Assembly (NCBI RefSeq): GCF_017875765.1 | Contig: NZ_JAGGNA010000001.1 | Span: 3,437,001-3,501,000, forward strand | Source of the DNA: Flavobacterium sp. CG_23.5 | GTDB lineage: Bacteria > Bacteroidota > Bacteroidia > Flavobacteriales > Flavobacteriaceae | Reading direction: 5' to 3' | Length of the DNA: 64,000 bases | Shown here: positions 1-9,583 of the stretch, one piece after another | Layout: the number at the start of each line of letters is the position of its first letter | How positions within the stretch are numbered: position 1 is the first letter of the stretch | Position numbers and translations under genes: made by a program | Notes under the pieces: model-generated | Database searches by the model: none | Told to the model about the DNA's origin: nothing | What the model saw: only the letters and a program-made list of their open reading frames with translations

Positions 1-1091
1 AAACTTACTAAATTTGAAAAAGACCATTGTCTCTTTAGACTTTTCTTTATAACTCCTAATAAGAGATTTACTATTAAGACGCAATAAATTTGAATTTTAA
101 TAGCATTTTCATTGTCTCCTAAGAAATATTTTAGCGGGAAATTTTGCTTGATTTGTTTGAATAACAATTCTATTTGCCACCTTATTTTATAAAGTGCCGC
201 TATTGTGTCTGCTCTAAATTCAAACAAATTACTAATAAACTCAAAGCTTCTTTTGTGTTCTCTGTCATAGTATTTTATTTTTCTTAATTTCAATTTGGTT
301 TTACCACTTTCATTATTTACTCCAACCTCAATAATTTCGTCTGATAAAACACCGCTGTGAATGTTCCCTGGAATGTCATTCTTTTGGGTTACTTCGTACT
401 TTGCATTGTCTTTTATTCGAGTTACAAAACCTGTATTTTGTTCGGAAAAATGTGCAAAAGCCTTATAATCAATGTATCCTTTATCGAATATATAAACAGT
501 ATGTTCATCGCATTTTAGCTTTTCTAAAAACTGATGGTCGTGAGTTGTTGCAGGTGTAAACCAAACTAAATTGGGAACTTTTTCATCGGCATTTATCACA
601 GTATGCGACTTGATTCCGCCCTTGCTTTTTCCGTCAGCAGACTTTCTTCCAACACACTTTAAGATGTCTTTAAACAGGCTTATTGTGGTGCTGTCAACAA
701 TTTTAATCTTTTTCCCTAAGGCTATCTCAATTCGACTGTCCGATAAAACAAAGCTATGTTTCTCGAGCAGATTGTTATAAATTTCTTGAAAAAATTCTAC
801 TTTTCTACCCTTGTTTGCGTCTGCCAAAGTACTCTTTTTGGGAAGATGATTAATTCGAACTGTTTCCTCTTTACCTGATAAACCTACCATTCCCCCAGAA
901 ACCTCACGCAATGAATTACACTTTTCTAAACAGCAAAAAACCATACTAAACAAATGATCCTTGCATTTGAAATGTTTGACATACCTATCTGAATCATACT
1001 TTTTAACTGCTTTGCTAATCATCGAATCATCTATTAAAGAAATCAGCTGTCCGAAAACAGATTTACTCGAAAAATACTTATTTTTACCCAT
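1..1091 (-). CDS. IS4-family DDE transposase, 3' end outside the window
   Basis: This is a transposase of the IS4 family with a DUF4372-like N-terminus. The frame is open from the ATG at 1091 to the window edge, giving 363 visible codons with no stop, so the C-terminus is missing here. The DDE triad is readable: Asp133 in VDSTTISLF, Asp203 in IFDKGYIDY, and Glu308 in the family signature Y-x2-R-x3-E-x6-K (Tyr301, Arg304, Glu308, Lys315), which is matched exactly. There is no frameshift, so the copy may be active. The family cuts and pastes DNA between inverted repeats. Nothing suggests it carries passenger genes on the visible side. Confidence 0.9.
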   Translation of the reverse strand, partial: MGKNKYFSSKSVFGQLISLIDDSMISKAVKKYDSDRYVKHFKCKDHLFSMVFCCLEKCNSLREVSGGMVGLSGKEETVRINHLPKKSTLADANKGRKVEFFQEIYNNLLEKHSFVLSDSRIEIALGKKIKIVDSTTISLFKDILKCVGRKSADGKSKGGIKSHTVINADEKVPNLVWFTPATTHDHQFLEKLKCDEHTVYIFDKGYIDYKAFAHFSEQNTGFVTRIKDNAKYEVTQKNDIPGNIHSGVLSDEIIEVGVNNESGKTKLKLRKIKYYDREHKRSFEFISNLFEFRADTIAALYKIRWQIELLFKQIKQNFPLKYFLGDNENAIKIQIYCVLIVNLLLGVIKKSLKRQWSFSNLVS

Positions 1092-1160
1092 CGTTATTTG
1101 AATTTTGCAACTCTAAATTACGATTATTTTAAGAAGCCATTAATTTGGCTTCTTTTTTAT
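1..1160 (-). mobile_element. Insertion sequence (IS4 group), one end visible
   Basis: The element consists of the transposase gene plus a short non-coding flank. Just upstream of the gene lies a perfect 9-bp hairpin, AAGAAGCCA (1131-1139) with TGGCTTCTT (1146-1154). It may protect the transposase from outside transcription or lie close to the IS terminus. The exact terminal repeat cannot be defined because the other end is outside the window, so the right boundary given here is approximate. Confidence 0.6.
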
Positions 1161-1868
1161 CGGACAACAATGTTTTGAAAACTAAAAAGCGAGTTGTCTA
1201 TAAATAATTTTAAAATAAAAGGTCGATTTGAGGATTAAAATGAGAACGTGGTAGGTTTTCTCTTTTTGGTGAATCTGATATTGTAAATTTAGTCAAATAA
1301 TGTTTTACAGGTAAAAAAAACGATATTTTTTAGAATTAATTTTTATTTAAATAATTGTTAAACAGTATGTTGTGATTTTTTTTTAAATTTTTGACAGTCA
1401 TCGGATTTTTATGTTCGATTGTCGATTTTTTGGCCTTTTTCAGAAATGAAAAAAAATCCAGATTCCAATTTCTTTATTTTTTGGCATAAATAATTATTTA
1501 AATAAATCGATAGATTAAAGTTTTTATTTTGGGGATGTGTCCATCAATTGACAATATTTACAAAGCGACTACAGCTTTTTCAGGTTTAATTTTGAAGTAT
1601 AATTTTTAAGACAAAATCGAAGAATAAAAGGGGTTGAAATTCTATTTGAATTTTTAAGAAACAGTGTAAAATACCTTAAAATTGGTAGGAAAAAAGAAAT
1701 TCATCTTGTAGGTATAATAATTGTAGAAAAGTGCTTATTATACAAAATTAATTTTATTTTTGTGCATGTGCCCACTTAGTTCATGAATAGCTATTGCTTT
1801 GAAAATAAGTAAGAAATAGGAATGTCGAATAGCTTTGGAAACATCTAAAAAAGAATAAACCTCTATAA
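1161..1868. other. Non-coding gap between IS and signalling island
   Basis: This very AT-rich stretch has no convincing reading frame. A TATTTTTG at 1755-1762 fits the Bacteroidota -7 box and could drive the kinase gene at 1869, but no TTG lies at the usual distance upstream. Nothing else is recognisable. Confidence 0.4.
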
Positions 1869-4800
1869 ATGAAAAACCCAAAATCGCCACGAAATGAATA
1901 TGATAGGCTTCAAGCCCTTGAAAGTTATTCAATTATGGACTCTTTACCTGAAAAGGAGTATGATTCCATTACTCAATTGGCTTCTTACATTTGCGGAACT
2001 CCCATAGCATTAGTTTCATTACTTGACGGCGAAAGACAATGGTTTAAATCAAGTGTTGGTTTAGGGATTGCAGAAACTCCAAGGGATATTTCTTTTTGCC
2101 AATATGCCATAATGGGAGAGGAGGTTTATGAAATTAATAACGCATCAGAAAACGAACTGTTTGCTAACAATCCTTTAGTGACAGGAGGTCCAAAAATTCA
2201 ATTTTATGCCGGAGCACCGCTTCAGGATGTCAATGGGTTTAATTTAGGTTCGCTTTGTGTCATTGATACAGTACCCAGAATTCTTACTGATGAGCAAAAA
2301 AATGCTTTAACATTATTGGCTAATCAAGTGGTTTTACTGTTGGATTTGCGCAAGAAAAATATTGATCTTAAGACTTCCCAGCAGGAATTTCAGAATTTCA
2401 TTGAACTCTCAAAAGATTTAGTTTGTATCGCTAATGTAGATGGAACATTCCTTAAAGTAAATCCGTCCTTTACGACTGTTTTGGGATATTCTAAAGAGGA
2501 ACTAGTAGGTCAACCATTTGCTAATTTTATTCATCCGGATGATTTAGAAAAAACTTATAAAGAAGTTACTAGATTAGCAGAAGGACACAAAACAATCAGT
2601 TTTGAAAATCGGTACCGCTGTAAAAATGGCGAATATATAGTGTTAAGCTGGAATACATCTCCGGATCCAGTTTCTGGAAATTTATATTGTATTGCCAGGG
2701 ACATGACTTTAGAGTATCAGCAAAAAGAGAAATTGGTTAAAACTAGTAGCGAATTATCGGCAATTCTTAATTCTACTGATTTTTCAATAATATCCTCTGA
2801 TTTAGATGGAACGATTAAAGAATTCAATAGAGGAGCTGAGAAATTACTTGGATATCAATCTGAAGAAGTGGTAGGAAAGACTAGTCCATCTATTTTTCAC
2901 TTATGGGATGAAGTAGTTAAACGAACAGAAGATTTAACAAAAGAATTTGGAGAAAATCTAGTTCCGGGTTATGACACATTTGTTCTGAACGCAAGAACAT
3001 TAGGAGCTGCTGACTCAAATGAATGGACTTACGTGAGAAAAGACGGCAGTTTGATTCCTGTAGTTTTATCAGTTACTGCAATTAAGGACAATCAGGGTGA
3101 AATTGCTGGTTATTTAGGGATATCCAAGGATATTACTAAAGAAAAAGAAGCAGAATTAAATTTAATAAACAGCAACAAATTATTTGATGAATCGCAAAGT
3201 ATCGCCAAAACGGGGAGCTGGAAATTTGATTTATTAACAAAGGATTTGATTTGGTCAAAAGGGAATTATAAAATTTTCGAATTTGAAGAATTACCTGCAA
3301 ATAAGTTATACGATGCCTATCGAAAAATTCTTCGCCCAGAAGCCTTAGTTGAATTAGATAAAAAGATAGAAAAAAGCGTTACTACGGGGCAGGATTTTGA
3401 ATTTCTTAACAATATTGAATTTTCGAATGACAGAGTAAAATACATTTTAACTTTAGGTCAGATTATTAAAAATGAATTTGGAGATGTAATAGGTGCCCAA
3501 GGAAGTACTCAGGATATTACTGAAAAAATGCTAGCAGAACAAAATTTAGTAAATAGCAATAAGTTATTAGATGAATCTCAAAGTATTGCTAAAATTGGAA
3601 GTTGGAAATTTAATTTAACCACGAAGGATTTGATGTTGTCTAAAGGACATTATACGATTTTTGAATTAGATGGAGTGCCAGCAGATCAATTATATATGGC
3701 ATATCGCAGTAGAATCCTTCCTGAAGATTTAGCAAAACTGGATGAATTTGATGAAAATGTTATAAAAACAGGAGAAAATTATAAAACGGATTACAGAATT
3801 TTATTTCCGGATAATAGAATTAAATACATACAAGAAATAGGGCAGCCATTTAAAAATGAAAAAGGAGAGATAATTGGATTGCAGGGTTCTATTTTGGATA
3901 TTACAGAAAAAGCACTTGCAGAACAAAAAATTGCAGAAAAAGCAAAAGAAATCAATGATATCAGATCCGCACTAGATGAGTCTACAATTGTAACAATTAC
4001 AGATCAAAAAGGAGTAATTACTTTTGTAAATGATAAGTTTTGCTCAATTTCGCAGTATTCAAAAGAAGAACTTATTGGGCAATACCATTATGTTAACAAC
4101 CCAGAATATCAATTAAATAAATTCATAAAAAATATCTGGAAAACCATTGCCAACGGAAAAGTTTGGAAGGGAGATATTAAAAACAGAGCAAAAGACGGTT
4201 CTTATTATTGGGTAGATTCTACAATTGTCCCATTTTTGGATAATGAAGGAAAACCGTATCAATATATAGCCATAAGTTCTGATATTACGGATCAAAAGTT
4301 AGCCAAGGAGAATTTAAATTTGGCCTTAACTACTCTTGAAAAAAAGAATAAAGAACTAGATCAGTTTGCCTATATCATTTCTCATGATCTTAAAGCCCCA
4401 CTAAGAGCCATAAATAATCTTTCGGAATGGATTGTTGAAGATATGCCCGAGATGCCTGAAGCGGTAAATGCTAATTTTGGATTATTACGTGGTAGAATCT
4501 TGCGCATGGAGAATTTAATTAATGGGGTATTAGACTATTCGCGCATTGGTCGGACAAAAATAGAAAAGGAAACAACTGACTTGACTAAAATGTTAAATCA
4601 GATTGTTGATTCAATTGTTCCAACAGAAGGATTTGAAATTTACATTGCTGATAACATTCCAGAAATTAAAATTGCAAGAATATTGTTCCAACAGATATTC
4701 AGTAATCTGATCAGTAATGCAGTAAAGTATAATGATAAACCAATTGGAAAAATAGAATGCCTCTATGAATCTTTGCCTGATTTTCATCAATTTACCATAA

Positions 4801-5009
4801 AAGATAATGGACCTGGAATTGAGGAGGAATACCATAAAAAAGTATTCAAAGTTTTTCAAACCATTGAAGCACGGGATAAAAAAGAAAGTACCGGTATCGG
4901 ATTATCAATCGTTCAAAAGATAATAGAAGAAGCAGGAGGAAGCATTCGCATAGAATCAAAAGAAAATAAAGGGGCGAGTTTTATTTTTACAATTCCTAAA
5001 TCAATCTAA
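1869..5009 (+). CDS. GAF/multi-PAS sensor histidine kinase
   Basis: This is a soluble sensor kinase of 1046 residues with no transmembrane segment. It has an N-terminal GAF domain (about 10-160), then five PAS-type units to about 820, then HisKA and HATPase_c. The phospho-acceptor is His839 in ISHDLKAP. ATP-binding motifs are the N box LISNAVKYN, G1 DNGPGI and G2 STGIGLSI. The PAS units at about 435-560 and 565-690 are near duplicates of each other (both have a NSNKL.DESQSIAK start and an ITEK.LAEQ end). The gene opens a run of four more signalling genes and its stop touches the next ATG (TAAATG). The input signal is unknown; the output is presumably through the neighbouring receivers. Confidence 0.9.
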   Translation: MKNPKSPRNEYDRLQALESYSIMDSLPEKEYDSITQLASYICGTPIALVSLLDGERQWFKSSVGLGIAETPRDISFCQYAIMGEEVYEINNASENELFANNPLVTGGPKIQFYAGAPLQDVNGFNLGSLCVIDTVPRILTDEQKNALTLLANQVVLLLDLRKKNIDLKTSQQEFQNFIELSKDLVCIANVDGTFLKVNPSFTTVLGYSKEELVGQPFANFIHPDDLEKTYKEVTRLAEGHKTISFENRYRCKNGEYIVLSWNTSPDPVSGNLYCIARDMTLEYQQKEKLVKTSSELSAILNSTDFSIISSDLDGTIKEFNRGAEKLLGYQSEEVVGKTSPSIFHLWDEVVKRTEDLTKEFGENLVPGYDTFVLNARTLGAADSNEWTYVRKDGSLIPVVLSVTAIKDNQGEIAGYLGISKDITKEKEAELNLINSNKLFDESQSIAKTGSWKFDLLTKDLIWSKGNYKIFEFEELPANKLYDAYRKILRPEALVELDKKIEKSVTTGQDFEFLNNIEFSNDRVKYILTLGQIIKNEFGDVIGAQGSTQDITEKMLAEQNLVNSNKLLDESQSIAKIGSWKFNLTTKDLMLSKGHYTIFELDGVPADQLYMAYRSRILPEDLAKLDEFDENVIKTGENYKTDYRILFPDNRIKYIQEIGQPFKNEKGEIIGLQGSILDITEKALAEQKIAEKAKEINDIRSALDESTIVTITDQKGVITFVNDKFCSISQYSKEELIGQYHYVNNPEYQLNKFIKNIWKTIANGKVWKGDIKNRAKDGSYYWVDSTIVPFLDNEGKPYQYIAISSDITDQKLAKENLNLALTTLEKKNKELDQFAYIISHDLKAPLRAINNLSEWIVEDMPEMPEAVNANFGLLRGRILRMENLINGVLDYSRIGRTKIEKETTDLTKMLNQIVDSIVPTEGFEIYIADNIPEIKIARILFQQIFSNLISNAVKYNDKPIGKIECLYESLPDFHQFTIKDNGPGIEEEYHKKVFKVFQTIEARDKKESTGIGLSIVQKIIEEAGGSIRIESKENKGASFIFTIPKSI

Positions 5010-5738
5010 ATGGCAGAAGCAGAGAAAAAATGTCAAGAAGAGTTATCAGCTCTTAAAAAAGAATATGAAGATTTTGTTTACATTGTTTCGCATGATATAA
5101 AAACACCCATGAGAGCGATTAGTAACATTGCAAAATGGATTGAAGATGATTTAGGTGCCGATATAAATATTGATGTTTTAAACAATTTTACTTTATTAAA
5201 GAATAGGGTAGGACGTCTAGAAAATATGTTGAACGCTTTGCTGGAACTCTCTAGAGTCAATCGTACTGAAATGGAGTTTTATGAAGTGAATATTCCCAAA
5301 ATCGTGGAGGGATGTATTGCCTCTTTGGATAATAAACTAAATGTTACATTTCATGTGAATTATAATTTGTTAAGTGAAAACTGTGTTACCTTGGGAAAAA
5401 AATTGAATAAAGTTATTTTTAATTTACTCGATAATGCGGTTCGGTTTCACGATAAAGAAATAAAAAACGTATTTGTGGATGTTACTGAAAAAGAACTTGA
5501 TTACGAATTAAAAATTAGTGATGATGGTCCTGGAATATCCACAGAATTAAAAGAGAGAATTTTTTCCATTTTCTATACCGTTAATTCAAAAGATGTTATA
5601 GATTCGACGGGTGCGGGATTAACAATTAGCAGTAAAATAATAGAAATGGTGGGTGGATCAATTCGATACATACCAGCCGAAAATAGCGGGTCAATTTTTC
5701 AAATTAATTGGCCAAAAAAAATAAACTTAAAAAATTAA
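5010..5738 (+). CDS. Short sensor histidine kinase without sensor domain
   Basis: This 242-residue kinase consists only of a short helical lead-in, HisKA and HATPase_c. His28 in IVSHDIKTP is the acceptor. NLLDNAVRF, DDGPGI and STGAGL are the N, G1 and G2 boxes. The start codon follows the preceding stop directly, so translation is probably coupled to the big kinase. Its HisKA/ATPase region resembles the C-terminus of that kinase, suggesting duplication. With no sensor of its own it may act by forming mixed dimers with the upstream kinase or as a phosphotransfer partner; this is inference. Confidence 0.85.
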   Translation: MAEAEKKCQEELSALKKEYEDFVYIVSHDIKTPMRAISNIAKWIEDDLGADINIDVLNNFTLLKNRVGRLENMLNALLELSRVNRTEMEFYEVNIPKIVEGCIASLDNKLNVTFHVNYNLLSENCVTLGKKLNKVIFNLLDNAVRFHDKEIKNVFVDVTEKELDYELKISDDGPGISTELKERIFSIFYTVNSKDVIDSTGAGLTISSKIIEMVGGSIRYIPAENSGSIFQINWPKKINLKN

Positions 5739-5742
5739 AATT

Positions 5743-6153
5743 ATGTTACAAAAATTAGTGAATATTCTATTAGTAGAAGATGATGAGGTTGACGTAATGA
5801 ATGTAAAAAGAGCATTTACCAAAAACAATATCAAGAATGAACTTTATGTTGCCGGCAATGGAGTTGAAGCGCTAGATATGTTGCGTTCAGGTATTGTTCC
5901 TTTACCAAGAATCATTATTTTGGATATTAATATGCCAAAAATGAATGGTATTGAATTCCTAAAAGTCTTAAGAGAAGATGAAAATCTTAAAAATATATCC
6001 GTATTTGTTATGACTACTTCCAATGAGGATAGTGACAAGATTAATGCTTACAATCTGAATGTTGCCGGGTATATTTTGAAACCATTATCTTTCGAAAAAT
6101 TCATTACATCAGTTGCTACCTTAAAGAATTTTTGGTCATTGTGTGAGATGTAA
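5743..6153 (+). CDS. Single-domain response regulator (Rcp1/CheY-like)
   Basis: This 136-residue protein is a receiver domain only. Asp61 in LDINMPKMNG is the phosphorylation site. The acidic pair is present (VEDDE, residues 12-14), as are the Thr of MTTSN and Lys113 in LKPLS. It begins four bases after the kinase stop. Receivers of this type usually work with phytochrome-like or GAF/PAS kinases and signal by protein contact rather than by DNA binding. It is the most obvious target of the two preceding kinases. Confidence 0.9.
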   Translation: MLQKLVNILLVEDDEVDVMNVKRAFTKNNIKNELYVAGNGVEALDMLRSGIVPLPRIIILDINMPKMNGIEFLKVLREDENLKNISVFVMTTSNEDSDKINAYNLNVAGYILKPLSFEKFITSVATLKNFWSLCEM

Positions 6154-6174
6154 TTTTTTTAATAATTAAAATCT

Positions 6175-6597
6175 ATGATCAACTCAAACATTTTGTTAGT
6201 AGATAATTGTAAAACTTATTTTGAAAATGCTGTTAGGGCTTTTTCTGATATTGGTATACAATCTACTTTGCATTTTGCCGAAAGCGACATCGAAGCATGG
6301 TCAATGCTTACAGGCGACTTTAAGTTGTCGCCGCTGCCCAAAATTATGTTGATTGATATTAATGCTGAAGGTATTAATGGAATTGATTTAATAAGTAAAA
6401 TTAGACTTGATTTTGAATTAAAATCAATTTTGATATTTGTGATAAGCAACATAAATAACGATGAAAATAAAATTGCTGCTCTAAACTTGAATATTGCTGG
6501 ATATATGCAGAAACCGTTTGAAAATGGAGAAATTATTGATTTCTTCTCCACTTTGAATGAATACTGGCAAATTATCGAACTTTCAGGCGAAAAATAA
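6175..6597 (+). CDS. Receiver-domain protein with altered acidic pocket
   Basis: This 140-residue receiver is a paralogue of the preceding regulator, with the same length, a shared NLNIAGY near the C-terminus, and the same positions for Asp61 and Lys113. Asp61 lies in LIDINAEGING. The metal-binding pair has become Asp10-Asn11 (LVDNCKT), and the usual Thr is Ser91 in VISN. Phosphorylation may therefore be weak or absent, although the acceptor itself is kept. It sits in the same operon, 21 bases after its paralogue and 9 bases before the hybrid kinase. It could be a decoy or phosphate sink, but that is inference. Confidence 0.8.
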   Translation: MINSNILLVDNCKTYFENAVRAFSDIGIQSTLHFAESDIEAWSMLTGDFKLSPLPKIMLIDINAEGINGIDLISKIRLDFELKSILIFVISNINNDENKIAALNLNIAGYMQKPFENGEIIDFFSTLNEYWQIIELSGEK

Positions 6598-6606
6598 AAA
6601 AAAAAT

Positions 6607-8961
6607 ATGGCTGTTACTTTAAATATACTGGTAATTGATGATGATAAAGTCGATACGGTCACTATAATTCGTTCTATATCTCACTCTGGAATAATAGCCA
6701 ATGTGGAAAGTGCTTTCTCAGCTAAAGAAGGTATTGAAAAAATTAAATCATTTAATTATGACTTAATTTTTCTGGATTATATGATGCCCGACAGTGATGG
6801 TATTTCTTTTCTAAAAAAACTCAGAGATTTGGGTATAGAAACCCCAGTTATTTTTGTGACTTCACAAGGTGATGAAAAAATTGCTAGCCAGGCTATTTTA
6901 GGAGGTGCCTCAGATTATATTCCAAAAACCTTATTGACCCCCGATGGTGTTTCGCAAAGTATTAGAAATGCACTCAAGCTTCATGAAAGTCTTATTCTTC
7001 GTAAAAAGACGGAATTAGAGTTGAAAATAAATGCAAACAGGCTTTTTGAAGCACAGCAATTAGCTAAAATAGGAAGTTGGGAAATTAATCTCACTGATGG
7101 AGAAGTTTTTATTTCGGACCAATTCTATACTATTTTTGAAATTGACAAAGATAAGTCGCCGTCAATGACTCTATTGAAATCACGATTGATTAATGCAGAT
7201 GACGTTGCACTCTTTGAAAAAAATCTGGATTATGTTAAGGAAAACAATTCCGAAGTGCAATTTACACATAGTTTAATTAGTAAAAACGGTACAATTAGAT
7301 ATATCAATGAATATATAAAATGCCTGAATGGAGAACTTAATGAACCACTCAAAATTTTAGGGACTATTCAAGATGTAAGTGACCAAAAAGAAATTGAAAG
7401 AGAATTAATAAAAGCCAAAGATTTAGCGGAGCAATCGACTCGTGTGAAAGAGCAGTTTCTGACTAATATGAGTCATGAAATTAGGACTCCGATGAATGGA
7501 ATTATTGGATTTGCTAAAATTTTGGAAGGAACTAATTTAGATACTGAACAGAAACAAAGTGTAAATGCCATAAAAAGGGCTGGTAAAAATTTAATGGTTG
7601 TTATCAATGACATTCTTGACTTCTCTAAAATAGAAGCCGATAAAATGACATTTGAAGCAGTAGATTTTTCTTTGTCAAAAAATATAAAATCTGTAATCGA
7701 ATTGCTTTCACCAATTGCAATAGGAAAAAAAATAAAACTTATTTTTGAGATTGACCCTCAAATAAATGATTTTTTGACTGGAGATCCTACAAGATTATCC
7801 CAAATTTTAATTAATCTAATTGGGAATGCCGTGAAATTTACGGACAAGGGGTATGTCGAACTAATTGTTTCCCAAGTGAAAGAAACAGAAACGGAAACTT
7901 TTTTACAATTTGCAATAATTGATACTGGTTTAGGAATTCCAGAAGATAAGATCGATTCTATTTTTGAAAGTTTTAATCAGGCTTCAAATGAAACGACAAG
8001 AAAATATGGAGGAACTGGTTTGGGACTTACCATTACTCGCAGACTTATTGAATTGCAAGGGGGATCAATAATGGTAGAAAGTGAGATTGAAAAAGGAAGC
8101 AAATTTTCATTTTTAATTCAATTTAAAAAGGCGCAAAATGGTATTGTTAAAACGGTAAAATTGAAAAAGGAGAAATTATCTCCTGATTTCCTGCAAAACA
8201 TAAATATTCTGTTGGTTGAGGATAATGAACTGAACCAGCTTTTAGCAATTAAGGTGTTTGAAAAATTTGATAAAACGATTGATATCGCCGATAATGGAAA
8301 AATTGCAATAGATAAAATTGAAAAAAACAATTACGATATAATCTTGATGGACATTCAAATGCCAGAAATGGATGGTATTGAACTTACAAAGTACATACGG
8401 TCCAACTTAGGATCTAAATCAAAAACGCCAATTATAGCGTTAACAGCACACGCCACATTAGTCGAGAAAAAACGATGCTTAGATAGCGGGATGAATGATT
8501 ACCTCTCTAAGCCTTTTGATTTCAATGAATTACTTAAAAAAATACACCAGAATTTAATGGATACTAACAGCAATATTTTTACGAACTCATTAAAACTAGA
8601 TGAGCCTAATCAATCACTGATAGATCTCACTTATTTAAATGAATTTACTGAAGGAGACGCAACTTTTATTAGAGCGATGATAGATTTGTTTATGCAAAAT
8701 CTCCCATTGTCGTTAGATATAATAGTAAAGGCCAATGAAACAGATGATATAAAAACTTTAAAAGCAGAAGTTCACAAATTGAAATCTTCCATTAGTTTAG
8801 TAGGAATTGATACTGCATCTAAAAGTATTGAGATTATTGAAAATGAGATTAGAACAAATCCTTTTGGGGAGATGAGAAAAAAGGAAGTTGTAAGATTCAA
8901 TGAAATTTGTCTGAAAGCTTACTTAGAGTTAGAAGATATGTATAATAGTACTGCAAAATAG
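6607..8961 (+). CDS. Hybrid kinase REC-PAS-HisKA-HATPase-REC-Hpt
   Basis: This 784-residue protein carries a whole phosphorelay. REC1 (about 6-120) has Asp57 in LDYMMPDSDG. A PAS unit (about 145-270) is related to the duplicated PAS units of the kinase at 1869. HisKA has His290 in NMSHEIRTPMNG, followed by HATPase with NLIGNAVKF, DTGLGI and GGTGLGL. REC2 has Asp582 in LMDIQMPEMDG, and a C-terminal Hpt domain has His723 in EVHKLKSS. There are no membrane segments. The N-terminal receiver suggests it takes phosphate or a conformational cue from an upstream kinase of the same operon. It starts nine bases after the previous stop. Confidence 0.9.
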   Translation: MAVTLNILVIDDDKVDTVTIIRSISHSGIIANVESAFSAKEGIEKIKSFNYDLIFLDYMMPDSDGISFLKKLRDLGIETPVIFVTSQGDEKIASQAILGGASDYIPKTLLTPDGVSQSIRNALKLHESLILRKKTELELKINANRLFEAQQLAKIGSWEINLTDGEVFISDQFYTIFEIDKDKSPSMTLLKSRLINADDVALFEKNLDYVKENNSEVQFTHSLISKNGTIRYINEYIKCLNGELNEPLKILGTIQDVSDQKEIERELIKAKDLAEQSTRVKEQFLTNMSHEIRTPMNGIIGFAKILEGTNLDTEQKQSVNAIKRAGKNLMVVINDILDFSKIEADKMTFEAVDFSLSKNIKSVIELLSPIAIGKKIKLIFEIDPQINDFLTGDPTRLSQILINLIGNAVKFTDKGYVELIVSQVKETETETFLQFAIIDTGLGIPEDKIDSIFESFNQASNETTRKYGGTGLGLTITRRLIELQGGSIMVESEIEKGSKFSFLIQFKKAQNGIVKTVKLKKEKLSPDFLQNINILLVEDNELNQLLAIKVFEKFDKTIDIADNGKIAIDKIEKNNYDIILMDIQMPEMDGIELTKYIRSNLGSKSKTPIIALTAHATLVEKKRCLDSGMNDYLSKPFDFNELLKKIHQNLMDTNSNIFTNSLKLDEPNQSLIDLTYLNEFTEGDATFIRAMIDLFMQNLPLSLDIIVKANETDDIKTLKAEVHKLKSSISLVGIDTASKSIEIIENEIRTNPFGEMRKKEVVRFNEICLKAYLELEDMYNSTAK

Positions 8962-9149
8962 GAACTTTTTTGATACGATTGTGATGTCACTTTTTGAAAA
9001 AAGAACTTAATAATTAATGAATATCAAGTCTTATTTATACTCATTATTTAGATAAAAAGACTATTTTTGAAAAGTATCTTCTCCCAATTTTATAAATACA
9101 ATACAACCATTTGCAGAGATTTATTTTTTGCATTTAAATAGTTAAAAAA

Positions 9150-9509
9150 ATGAAAATTCTAATTGCCGAAGATGATGAAATGATGCTTAAAACTATGGAG
9201 TTTAAGCTGACCCGTGAAGGGTATGAAGTGATTTCATGCATTGATGGAAAAGAGGCTTTGGATAAAATATTTTCTGAAAACCCGGATCTAATCATTTCAG
9301 ACATTGAGATGCCATTTGCGACTGGTCTTGATATTGTTAATAAAGTAAAAATGGAGTCTAAACTAGACATCCCAATAATTATTTTGTCTGCCGTAGGTTT
9401 AGAAAAAACGGTTTTAAAAGCTTTCGATCTGGGCGCTGATGATTTTATAACCAAACCATTTAGCCCTAATGAGTTGATTGTGAGAATTAAGAGGCTTCTC
9501 AATAAATAA
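9150..9509 (+). CDS. Single-domain response regulator
   Basis: This 119-residue receiver has no output domain. Asp51 in ISDIEMP is the acceptor, EDDE at 7-10 is the acidic pocket, and Lys102 in TKPF is conserved. It lies 188 bases after the hybrid kinase, so it may have its own promoter. It resembles OmpR-type receivers more than the Rcp1-like pair at 5743 and 6175. It is a plausible acceptor for the Hpt domain of the hybrid kinase. The end of the gene is followed by a convergent gene at 9584. Confidence 0.85.
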   Translation: MKILIAEDDEMMLKTMEFKLTREGYEVISCIDGKEALDKIFSENPDLIISDIEMPFATGLDIVNKVKMESKLDIPIIILSAVGLEKTVLKAFDLGADDFITKPFSPNELIVRIKRLLNK

Positions 9510-9583
9510 AATTCGAATTTGTCACAACACAAAATCTACGGTCCTTGATCATTTGACTTAAAGCCGAAATTCCTATCAGCAGA

